64,000 bases of DNA from Bacillus_BD sp963787345 (GTDB lineage: Bacteria > Bacillota > Bacilli > Bacillales > Cytobacillaceae). The stretch is taken from positions 62,001 to 126,000 of the forward strand of contig CAWBCW010000027.1 of the NCBI GenBank assembly GCA_963787345.1, given 5' to 3'. The position numbers and the translations under genes were made by a program. The notes below the pieces were generated by a model. That model made no database searches. It had not been told where the DNA came from and saw only the letters and a program-made list of their open reading frames with translations. The first letter of the stretch is position 1. Each line of letters begins with the position of its first letter. This document shows positions 45,652-56,100 of this stretch, piece after piece.

Positions 45652-45894
45652 TCATTGTTGACTATTATCAGTAGGTGATGGGTTATCTATTTGACCTTGA
45701 TCACTAATATCGGGATCTTGGACTTTTGTAATGATCACAGAATTAGCAGGTGAACAATCCCCCATAGAAAAATTTGCACCAAATAATTTTATGTTCGAAG
45801 TATGACTATTTTGTAGAGTTCTACCTATATCAACATTTGCATTTTGTGTAATACCGTTAACAATTAGATTGTATATCCTAATTTGATTTGACAC
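45652..45894 (-). CDS. GerPA/GerPF-family spore germination-like protein
   Basis: 80 residues from GTG 45894, chosen because AGGAGG lies 6 nt upstream; an ATG at 45915 lies before that site. The NIKLFGANFSMGDCSPANS region and the VDIGRTL turn resemble the small GerP proteins (FAGAGSFNTGD), which help germinants pass the spore coat. The Pro/Ser/Asp-rich C-terminal tail is not usual. The family call is tentative but fits the other spore genes here. Confidence 0.55.
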   Translation of the reverse strand: MSNQIRIYNLIVNGITQNANVDIGRTLQNSHTSNIKLFGANFSMGDCSPANSVIITKVQDPDISDQGQIDNPSPTDNSQQ

Positions 45895-46379
45895 GAATAA
45901 CCTCCTATTAAGCAATCGTATGATTCTAATTTAAACTATGTCAAACCAATATCTTATGTAATGGACAATCATGGAGATTCAACAAAAAAGTTTATATTCG
46001 AATTTTTTAACAGATTTTAAGTGAAGTAAATTGATCTCTCCCCTGCGTAGCGAGCACTTTTGTAGCCTAAGAATATAAGCTAAATTTTTTCGTATCAAAA
46101 TAAGTAAAATAGCGCTATTACGCTCGGAATTAAATTTCCCATTCGCAAAAAAACATCTTATTCTTTTGATCTTCCAGTTCGATAGATTTTTATTCTCGAT
46201 TGCTATTGATACACCTCAGCCTTTTAGAGCAACAAAAAAGCTCCCTCTTTTCTATACTAGTACTTAATAACTTGAAACTCTCCCGTTTACACTTCTTTAC
46301 ATATGGTTAATATTTTATTACCAATGCAACATTAAAATTGACATCGTAAATTTATTATCAAAATATGAAGGAGGATATT
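45895..46379. other. 485-bp AT-rich intergenic region
   Basis: It separates divergently transcribed genes and must hold both promoters. No further gene, riboswitch or repeat was recognised. Confidence 0.4.
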
Positions 46380-49300
46380 ATGAATCACAGCAAAAATAGA
46401 ATCATCTTATCGTACCTTATCATTTTTTGTCTAATTCTTATTCAATTCACTCCCCTGGCTGCAATCTTTCAAGCTGAGGAAGTTGAAGAAAGTTATCAAT
46501 TGTACCCACACCTTTTAATTACCGAAATTTCACCAGATTCAGTTGGTCCCGACCTCTATGAATTTTTCGAGGTCTATAACAATACGAATGAACCTATTAC
46601 ATTAAATAACTATGCCTTTCACTATGTGTATACAGATGGAAGTGCCACTGACAAAATATTCCCAATTCCAGAAAATACAATTATCGGTCCACAGCAAACC
46701 CTAGTCTTCTGGTCGAATACACAAGACAAAGCACCAGCCGAATTCAATGACTTCTTTGGGACAAGCCTTCCAGAAGAGCAAATTATTTCTTACAAAGATC
46801 AGTTTCCAGGCTTTTCGAATACTGGAAATAGAGGGATCACCATCAAAAATAGAGCCGAGGCAAACGATTATCTCGGCAAGCTATCTTCCAGGTGAAACAG
46901 GTGCCGGAAAAGTGGTTCAATACCAATATGCTAAAACAGCAACAGAAATGAAAAAAATGCAACCGTTAGCACCACCAACACCAGGAACCATCGAGCAATC
47001 CCAAGTTCCCGCTCAACCAGTTAATCTAGATGAACTTTCTCAGGATCTTGTGGCGCCGGTAATTGAACATAAAGCCGTGACACAAAGCGAGGCATATACC
47101 GATATCATTATCGAAACCGACATAACAGACGACATGTCGACCCCTTATGCCACTCTTTATTTCAAAAATGAAGGCGCCGATACCTTCACAGCTTTATCAA
47201 TGAGAGCTGTACAAGAAGGTTTATCCCTATTTTCTGTTACAGTTCCAAGTATCGAGGTCGATTCCGATATCACCTATTATATCGAAGCATCAGATGGTAA
47301 AAACTCGAGTAGAACAGAAGAATATAAAATCACGGTTTCTGAACCGGATCTAGATTATAACAAAATGCCACATCTACTTGTAACCGAAGTTGTGCCTGAT
47401 TCAACAAATGTTGGCGCTGCAGATGGATATGAATTTATCGAAATTTATAACAATACAAATCAACCGATTAGCTTTGGTGATTATAAAATCCAATACCGTT
47501 ACGGAACAGACCCTGAAACAGATGTCATTTTGACTTCCGTTCCCGATGAATTCACGATCCCTTCAAAAGGAACGGTTGTTTTTTGGATGATTAATGCCCA
47601 AAATAGCGACAAAACTGTAGCCGATTTTAATGCCTTATATAAAACAGACCTTATTGAAAATAAGGATATTGTCAGAATCTACTTCAACGGGATGGCAAAC
47701 CGCAGCACAAGAGGAATTATTGTTGCCACCAATACGGATATGGAAAGCTCAATCGCCTATTACAATGACGAACCTGGTATTGACGATGTTGAACCGAACA
47801 AAGGTATTTTCTACAAATACCCTATTAACGGAAGCAATGTCATGATGAAAATCAGCGCTGGGAAAGAAGCTGCAACACCTGGAACCGTCTCTCCTGTCCA
47901 AGTACCTGCCGAGGCCGTTCAAGTTCCTGAGGATACCATTGCACCAACGATTGAGAATGTAACCGGAAAAACGGAAATCGTTCAGAAAGAGGACTTAGTT
48001 CTCTCTGCAGACGCAGATGATAATATCATTGTTAAAACCGTTGCTCTATTTTATAAAAATAACGAACAGGATGAATTCAAAAAAGTATCGCTGCAACAGG
48101 ATTACAATGATCTTCTCTACCATTACACAATCTATTTACCAGATCTAATCGCAAAAGATACGATCGAATATTATTATGAAATATCAGATGGTACAAATAA
48201 AGTCAAAACAGATATCTTCAAAATCAAGATTACCAATGATGCTAATACCGATCCACTACGATTAAATGTGAAAAATGGAGAATTCCTGACAAGTAAAGAG
48301 ATCATAAAAGCAACATCAAATACTGCTCCACCAGAGAATGTAAAGATGTACATCGATGATAAAGAAATGACGGAAAACACCTTCCCTTCCCTTGAAAACG
48401 ACAGCTATTTTGCCTTTGAAGTGAGTGGTGTGAATACCTTTTTCCAAAATGGCGTGACAATGGGAGAGGAAGTTCTTCGTATTTTTGACGATGGAATCCC
48501 GCAATGGGAAACCATTACCGTACCGGTTCAGTCTGAAAAGTTGAAGGAAGAAGAAAACATCTTTACAATTCGTTCAGGTGATAAGGCGACTCCATTTCCA
48601 ACAAACAGTGGAGAAAACCGTGATGACTACAACCTTCGTAATGTTCGACTTGTACTAGCTGACGGAACGGTTATTCAAGATCCAACATACACCGATCCTA
48701 AAAAAGCAATCGCCATGAACGACACCAATAACGCTGTTGATTTTAAAATGAACATTCCGAAAGAAAAAATGCTTTCTAAGACCTATAGATGGGATACGAA
48801 AACATTAGATGACAGTGAATTTACGATTAGAGCGGAAGATGGCAGTAATCCATCTGTAAGTGCCAAGGTGAAAGTAGACAATACGGCACCTGTCATCAAG
48901 ACAAATATCGAAGAAAACAAAGAATACAAAGGAAAGTTCACGATTGAAGCGAAAGTAAACGATACATCATCAGGTGTAGAAACATCCCAAATCAAGCTTG
49001 ATGATCAAGTAATTACGAATCCATATGAAACAGCATCCAGTCAATTGGCACCAGGTGAACACATCTTGACGATTACTGCTGTTGATAATGTTGGGAACCA
49101 AGCTGAACTTAAAGTACCTTTTTTTGTCGTAGATGAATTGCCGGCAAAACCAGAGCTTATCTCACCGAAAGACGGAAATTCTACAGGGAATAAAACTACT
49201 GATTTAGAGGTAAAAGTAACAGACCCAACAAATGATTCCATGAAGGTTTCCTTCTATAAAGGGTTTCAATATAACGCAGCAAACAAGGTTGCTATGAAGG

Positions 49301-50796
49301 TATTCAAGAGTACCGCGGACACAGAGCCGCCACAAGAAATGGTACCAGTAGGAGAAACAACTCTTTCAAATGAAGAGCTTTCAAAAATTACAGACAAGGA
49401 TGGTCAATATTTAACGACTGATTCTGATACACAATTCCCTTACCATCGCTTTGATGTGACTCTCGATCCTTCAATTGATGAATCTGATATTGTGGAATTA
49501 TCATGGGACGGAAAATCTCTTCCAGGTAGAAAGGTCTCTATGTATGCATGGAGCTATAAGGAAAATGATTGGATTCAACTGGCTGCAACTATTGCAGATA
49601 GCGATGATTTTAATCTCAAAGTTAATGTGACCGTAGGAAAGTTTGTGAAGGATAGTAAAATCAATGTCCTTGTACAGGACGAAATTCCGGTTTCCCCGGA
49701 TGATTATGATTATACCTTTGTCTGGATGTCAGATACTCAGTATTATTCCGAAAGTTATCCACATATTTTTGACCGCCAAACCCAATGGATTGTTGAAAAT
49801 GCGGATGAAATGAAAATCAAATATGTATTCCATACTGGTGATTTAGTCGATGAATTCGATAAAGAAGAGCAATGGAAAAACGCTAATCTGTTTATGAAAA
49901 CATTAGATGATGCCCGAATTCCAAATGGTGTACTCGCAGGAAATCATGATGTCGATCACAAAACAAATGATTATACTCAGTACTACCGTTTCTTCGGGGA
50001 AGATCGTTATAAGGATCGTATGTACTATGGTGGATCTTATAAAAATAACCGCGGACACTATGACTTAATTTCCGCCAACGGTAATGATTATATTATGGTT
50101 TATATGGGCTGGGGTGTTGATGATGAATCGATATCATGGATGAATAAAGTCCTGGCGGAGCATCCGCACCGTAAAGCCATTCTAAGTTTCCATGAGTATT
50201 TATTAGCAACAGGAACGAGACATCCACTTGGAGATAATATTTATAATCAAGTTGTCATTCCAAATAAAAATGTCATCGCTGTTCTGTCAGGGCACTATCA
50301 TGAAGCACAAACATTAGTAGATGAAATTGATGACAACGGTGATGGAACACCGGATCGTAAAGTCTATCAATTACTTGCCGACTACCAAGGGGGGCCTGAA
50401 GGCGGACAAGGATATATGCGTCTCCTTCACTTTGATCAAGATCAAAACCGAATTATCGTTAATACGTATTCTCCGTATTTAAATGATTACAACTTTTACG
50501 ATAATAACAAGTATCCAAATAAAGACGAATTCGTCATAAATATGAATCTTGACGCACAGAAAAAACGCATTGCCACCGACAGCTTTACGGTAAATGTCTA
50601 CACCGATACCTTAATTGGAAAGCAAGATAGGGTAAAAAGTGGAAGAACTGCAAAAGTTCCTTGGAATCGTCTAGAAACAAACGCAAGCTACGCCTGGTAT
50701 GCAGTAGCAGAGGATGATTACACAGGCAAAACGGTATCTGATATTTGGACATTTTCTACAAATAGAGAGGATTCAAAAGGAAAAAATAAGGACTAA
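46380..50796 (+). pseudogene. very large secreted lamin-tail / metallophosphoesterase protein, one +1 frameshift
   Basis: Starting at ATG 46380 (GGAGG upstream), a signal peptide (about 1-36) is followed by a lamin-tail domain (HLLITEISPDSVGPDLYEFF in part). Near 46858-46872 the frame moves by one base; the second frame runs to 50796, giving about 1470 residues in all (4417 nt, 3n+1). It holds a second lamin-tail domain (HLLVTEVVPDSTNVGAADGY), several Ig-like or FN3-like beta domains with SDGKN/SDGTN motifs, and then a calcineurin-like phosphoesterase with MSDTQYY, HTGDLVDEF, AGNHDVDH, SFHEYL and LSGHYHEA. No LPxTG or S-layer anchor is visible. A secreted nuclease or phosphatase role is likely; substrate unknown. 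A sequencing error is possible. Confidence 0.8.
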
Positions 50797-50842
50797 TTCA
50801 CGATGTATATGGATTAAGTTAAAGGTAAATATCTTACGAATA

Positions 50843-50872
50843 AAAAAGCTCTGCATTTTGCAGAGCTTTTTA
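50843..50872 (+). terminator. terminator after the phosphoesterase gene
   Basis: AAAAGCTCTGC-ATTTT-GCAGAGCTTTT perfect stem. Confidence 0.85.
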
Positions 50873-51027
50873 TCGTCTATATGACAAAATACAAGAAGGG
50901 AACAGAAATTCATTCCCTCTATACTACAATATAGTAAAATAAATTTTTCCAAATGGAATAATCCGTGTCGAAAACAAAAGGATGGATCTTGTCTAATCCA
51001 TTTTTAAAAACAAGTTCCGTCCTCTGT

Positions 51028-51141
51028 TTAATTTGCTTTTACTTTTTTATTAGACTTTTTCCATTCAATCCCACTCGCAACACATCCCATACTTACGATT
51101 AATAGAATGACATTTAGTGAGTTATGTAACCAATTTGGCAT
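51028..51141 (-). CDS. 37-residue single-pass membrane peptide
   Basis: ATG 51141 with GGAGG 8 nt upstream; product MPNWLHNSLNVILLIVSMGC and a Lys-rich C-terminus (EWKKSNKKVKAN). One membrane helix. No family is recognised, but the ribosome binding site and composition support a real small gene. Confidence 0.45.
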   Translation of the reverse strand: MPNWLHNSLNVILLIVSMGCVASGIEWKKSNKKVKAN

Positions 51142-51360
51142 AAGGGGAACCTCCAATAATATTTATTGATAAAACTTTAAATTTCAGAATAATCATAGAG
51201 TTCAATCTATTATATTATAAAAGAATCATAGTATATTAACAACACCCAGTTTATCTGTTTAATGATCAAAAAAGCAACCTTTATTTTATAAAAACAAAAA
51301 TATGTAAGTTTAATGGAAAAGTCACTTACCATCACACTCACATGCTTTCAACACAAAAAG

Positions 51361-51579
51361 TTATAAATGATCCCCGCCTGAAATTCGATCAAATCCACGA
51401 ACTCCAAGTCCACCATCACTATTAATAATCACACCGGTAATCGCCATTGAATCCTTATTAGATGCTAGTAATACATATGGGCTTGTATAATCTTTCGGTG
51501 CAGGTACTACATCTGAACCTCTCGGCATTGAAATACCGAGGTTCTTAGAGCCATCAACTTCTTTTGTATTCAAGAACAT
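51361..51579 (-). pseudogene. C-terminal fragment of a short-chain dehydrogenase (BphB-like)
   Basis: The fragment contains PKDYTSPYVLLASNKDS and ITGVIINSDGGLGVRGF, the conserved end of cis-dihydrodiol dehydrogenase-type SDRs. The Rossmann and Tyr-Lys active-site parts are absent. An AGGAG site fortuitously precedes ATG 51579. It probably derives from a second SDR gene, since its N-terminal 30 residues do not continue the fragment at 51789. Confidence 0.6.
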
Positions 51580-51788
51580 AAACACTCCTTGATAGCATCA
51601 GAACGTTCGCGAAGACTCATTCTCCTCTGAGAATGTTTGTGCAAAGCACCTTCGCTTAAAGGAAGATGGTCAACCTCCCTATATAGAATTTAGCACGTAC
51701 GTTTATACACTTCAACCATTTAGGCTAAGGCCTATCGAAAATTCATCCCGTGTCTAAAGATGGGCTGTACCCTGCATAGGCGTTCTTT

Positions 51789-52385
51789 TCAAAGAAATTG
51801 TAAAGGTGTTGTTCCCTTCATTAAATCCTCAATGTTCTCAACCGCTGATTGCGTTTGTTTTTCTTGGCCTAATGCTGCTGGACCTCGCAAATCTGTAAGC
51901 GTACCACCTGGAGCGACTCCATTCACACGAATTTTTGGTGAAAGCTCATAGGGCAATTCCTTAATTAACCCTACCACCGCATGCTTTGACGCGGTATAAA
52001 GCGGGCCGCCACCAGCTGGATAAAATCCCGCGTTTGACACAGTAAAAACAAGATTCCCCCCTCTTTTAAGAAACTCAGAAAACGCTGCCTTTGCACCGTA
52101 TAAAGGCCCTTTTACATTAACGCCAAAAACTTGATCAAAAGACTGGTCGAGCCTCTCCTTTGGAAGATCTGGCAAACCTATGAAATAGTCAAAAATCCCT
52201 GCATTTCCGATAAATGTATCAAGTTTACCAAAGGCTTAAACCGTTTCTGCTACCGCTCTTTCATTATCTTCCAGTTTTGTGACATCCCCTTGATTCACTG
52301 CCATATTGTTACCGAACTGCTCCTGTAATTCCAATACTTTTTCAGGAGAACGCTCTAACACACCAAGATCGTTCGCTCCCTGCAT
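51789..52385 (-). pseudogene. N-truncated short-chain dehydrogenase (BphB-like) with in-frame stop
   Basis: The frame from 52385 encodes GANDLGVLERSPEKVLEL, NQGDVTKLED, a TAA at 52238-52236, then LDTFIGNAGIFDY, FGVNVKGPLYGAK, FTVSNAGFYPAGGGPLYTASKHAVVG (catalytic Ser, Tyr, Lys; quoted in part) and VNGVAPGGTLTDL. It ends at TGA 51789 after TTPLQFL. The cofactor-binding TGxxxGxG segment and the true C-terminus are missing. The 200 bp between this and the 51361 fragment show no gene. Confidence 0.7.
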
Positions 52386-52468
52386 TCTAATATTACGATA
52401 TTTTCAGATAATTATTGAAATATTAAAAACTTATTAACATAACAAGAAAAACCATATAACTGCAAAAA

Positions 52469-52501
52469 AGTAAGCCCTCCATAATATACTGAAGGGCTTA
52501 C
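52469..52501. terminator. hairpin terminator between SDR remnant and YhcH gene
   Basis: GTAAGCCCT / AGGGCTTAC stem with A-run on the left (T-run for the minus strand). Confidence 0.65.
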
Positions 52502-52535
52502 ACCTAAATCTTTTCGCAAAAATATTATCAATCGG

Positions 52536-52985
52536 TTAGTCCCAAAGCACCTTCACAACCGCTTTTCGAATCGGTTCGGGCTTATGAGCACACATGCCAG
52601 GTCTATGGGCATCTTCAGGTGTAAAAACAGCAAAGTAACCCGCTTTCACAAGAAATTCTTCTCCTTCTGCATCAAGGAACATTACATCCTTTTCTTCATG
52701 AGCTTCCACTACCTTGGCTTCTCCTATATGAGTGTACTCCATTTTTTCCTGACCTGAAATAACATGCTGAATATCAGCATATCGATAATGCGCTTCAAAG
52801 CGACAATCTTCCGGTAATTTTGTGTCATATTCTTGAATCATGACAAACACATTATCCTCTTCAATTGGGTATGTCCCTACTTCGAGAGAGTCTAAATCAT
52901 TTTCAAGCAGAAACTGAAGTCCTTTCGCTAATCTTGGATGCAGGTGATCATACATTTTCGCATTCGACAGTTTATCAAGTATCAA
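52536..52985 (-). CDS. YhcH/YjgK/YiaL family protein (cupin-like)
   Basis: 149 residues from TTG 52985 (M-ILDKLSNAKMYDHLHPR), chosen because GGAGGG lies 7 nt upstream and homologues start at this point. Family residues include YRYADIQHVISG and the C-terminal FTPEDAHRPGM and KAVVKVLW. YiaL-like proteins have a cupin fold, bind a metal and are linked to sialic acid or beta-galactoside catabolism. Here no such genes are near. Monocistronic. Confidence 0.88.
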   Translation of the reverse strand: MILDKLSNAKMYDHLHPRLAKGLQFLLENDLDSLEVGTYPIEEDNVFVMIQEYDTKLPEDCRFEAHYRYADIQHVISGQEKMEYTHIGEAKVVEAHEEKDVMFLDAEGEEFLVKAGYFAVFTPEDAHRPGMCAHKPEPIRKAVVKVLWD

Positions 52986-53119
52986 AGTTGTACCCTCCAT
53001 TATGTTCATTCTAAACTGTTTTTTATTATAGAATAATAACGTTTATTAAAAAAGAGGAGATACCGAATACACCTCATTTATCATAACCACGCACAATGAT
53101 TTTATTATGATATTTTCCC

Positions 53120-56100
53120 TTACTGTTGAACGGTTTCTTCCCCTTGATAAATCCGAAACGCTGGGACAACGGTGTCTGAGATAATTTCTTTTCCGTTTTC
53201 ACGAATAAAATCTAATTTATAATAGGCCTCAAAACGTTGGCTAATTTCCGTTTTGACAAGCTCTGGCGGAGTAACGACAATGAATTGAAATTTCAATTTT
53301 TCAGCCACAGCAAATATCGGATCTAGAACATGTGAAGATGCAGCTTGTCCAAATGGGTTATCACAAACTAAAGGAACCCAACTTTGATCGGTTTCACTTT
53401 TAACAGATAATAACATCATCATCATTACCATTCGAGCTGAGAGCTTTTGTCCGCCGCTCCCATCTGATTTCGTCTTAGAACCTTGATTGATCGTCTGCCA
53501 AGTTGAATAATGTTCTTTTTGCGGCTTCCCATACATAAAAGCATTATCGGTTCGCATATTATAGACGAGTAATTCAGGATAGCGATTTCGAAGCGACACA
53601 AAGAGAATCTGCTCATCACTAATCAGTTGTTTTATTTCTTGATCTAAAGCTCGATTATGTTCATCAATGGTATCAAATTGTTTCGTAATTTTATTTATAG
53701 CCGATACAAAATGCTGTTTAAGCAGTGGTTCAATCTCATCTGCTTTTTTAGGCAGGATATCTTCCTTAAGCTGAACAAGCGGGAAAGAACCTCGCTCATT
53801 TTTCAGCTTCATTTTCGCAATCATCGAACGAATGGCCTCTGAAATGCTCATTACTTTCATGCTGGCACGACTTGCCCAGAAGTTTTGGGCCTTTTCTGCC
53901 CGTTCTTTGTCACGTTCCAATTGTTCCAAACCACTTTGTGAAAAACGCTTCATGTTTTTCACTACCGTTTGAATATGTCCATAATGTCTTGTATCCATAT
54001 GATCTAATGTTGTTAATACTTCATTTTTGAATCGGATTTCCCAATCCTTTCCTTCAATAATGAGCTTTAAATTCCGCAGTTGCTGCTCAATTTTTGCGTG
54101 TTTCTCCTTCCCTTCCTCTTGTATCGATTGATGATCTTCACACCAAGATAAAATACAAGATTTTCCTTGACTCTGAATCTTTTTAATATCATCTTCGGTA
54201 AAAGCGGTTCCTTCTTCCTTTAGAATAACGGATAATGTTAACAAATCCCCTTCGTATCCAGCAATATTCGTCTCTGTTTCTTTATAACGTTTTTCCGTTT
54301 TCTTTAATTCGTCTTTCGTTATTTTCGTGACGTCTTTAATTTCTACCGTCTTTAACTCTAAATCAAGGTTTTCCCATTTCTCAGGTTGTTTTTCATGTTT
54401 GGCTGCCTTTTTCTCTGACTTGGTACGTTGTTCGGTCGCAAGCTCTAGAGTTGTCTCTACTTTCGTAACAATCGTTCCTTGTTCCCTTTCTTCCTTTCCA
54501 GCTTCCTTTAAATCCTTTTGTGCAGTTTTTAGCATATTTTCTAAAATCTCGATCGGTTCGTCAGGTTCTGGAGATTCCTTCCAATCCTTTTGTTGCGAAT
54601 TCATTTTTCTTTCTAGCTTCTTTTGCTGCTTTTGTTCGGTTTCCTTCTTAGCTTGAATGACAAGCAGTTCTCTCGCCTGTTCTTCTTTTGATTTTTGGAG
54701 CTGTTTTAACTCCTCCATCCTTCCATTTATCTCGTCTAATACACGCAGGGATAAACGTGGAGTTTCTTCATATTTATCTGCTTTTTCATCAACAGGAAAG
54801 ACCGCGCCTTCGATAAAAACAGCAATCTCTTTTATATTTAATTCAGTTTTTAACTTCCATTCGACATAGGTTTGATTCCATTGTGTTTGCAGCTCATTAA
54901 TCGTTTCGAGTTCTTTTTCAATTTCTTGCTGCTTTAACACGAAAGTATCCTTTTGTTTCTCTTTCTCTTCTTTGACCCGTTTATTTTCTCCATGACTGAT
55001 TCGTTCCTGCTCAAAATCTTTTAGAATTTCTAAATCCTTTGAAAGACTTTCGATCTTTTTCAACGTCTTCTCTAATTTATCTTTAAGCTGGAACTGTAAC
55101 TCTTTCTCTTTTTCTTCTTGTCGGGTTATCTCTTGTAATTGCACCTTCTTCGCTTGCAGAGCACCCTCTTCTTGATGTATCGCCTTTTCAATATCTATCG
55201 AAAGCTCATTTGCTAAAAATCGATCGATTTCTTTTAAAATCCGTCGTAAAGTAGTTTCTGTTTTTGCTATTTCTACAAGAGCTTCATTTTTATCTTCGAT
55301 TTCTTTTTCGACCTTTATTTTCCAGTTTGTGAATTGCGAATGGTCTGTTATGAGTTCCCTTTCTTTGCCATTTATAAGAATAAATGAAGATTGATCATCG
55401 TTAACATTGTTCATTTCCTCACGCAAGAAAATAGGAACAGGACTTTTAAATAATCGACCAGACAGAACTTGCACATTTATTTTTTTCCATTGATGTTGAT
55501 TGACGACTAAGCCATAAGGAAGGAGTGGATGTGAGATCAGATGTTGCGCCATCTCCTCCGTCGTTAAAGATTGGAGGTATTGTGTCCCATAAAATACATC
55601 GATCCCCGTCTTCTCATCGATCCATTCCTTCAATTCTTTCACATCACGATTTGCAATCCAAAAATGCTCATCATTTAAGGCATGGTCAAGTTGAGATTCC
55701 CAAAGTTCTTTTTTTATTTCTTCCTCTTGTTGTCGATTTTGATCTAGCATTTCCTCAATCTTTAAAGCATAATTTGATAAAAGGGAGGGAGTAAACGGGA
55801 CGGACACATCTGCTAACAAACCATGAAGCTTGCCGTATAGTTTTGTTTCTCTTTCCTCTTGTTTTTCATTCCCTTTCCTTAATTCATCACATTTTTCTTC
55901 TGAATGCTTAATCGACTGGTTCAACGTTCCAAGTGTTTCAGCCAATTGATTTTGTTTTTCAATCGATAATTTTTCTTCTCCTTGTAACTCATCTAAGCGA
56001 ACCTTGTTATCATTCAGTTGTTTCGTGAGATTCTCAATCAAACTCTTAAGATCATAGGATACACGGTCGCCAAATTCTTCAGTAAGTTCCACTTCCTTAG

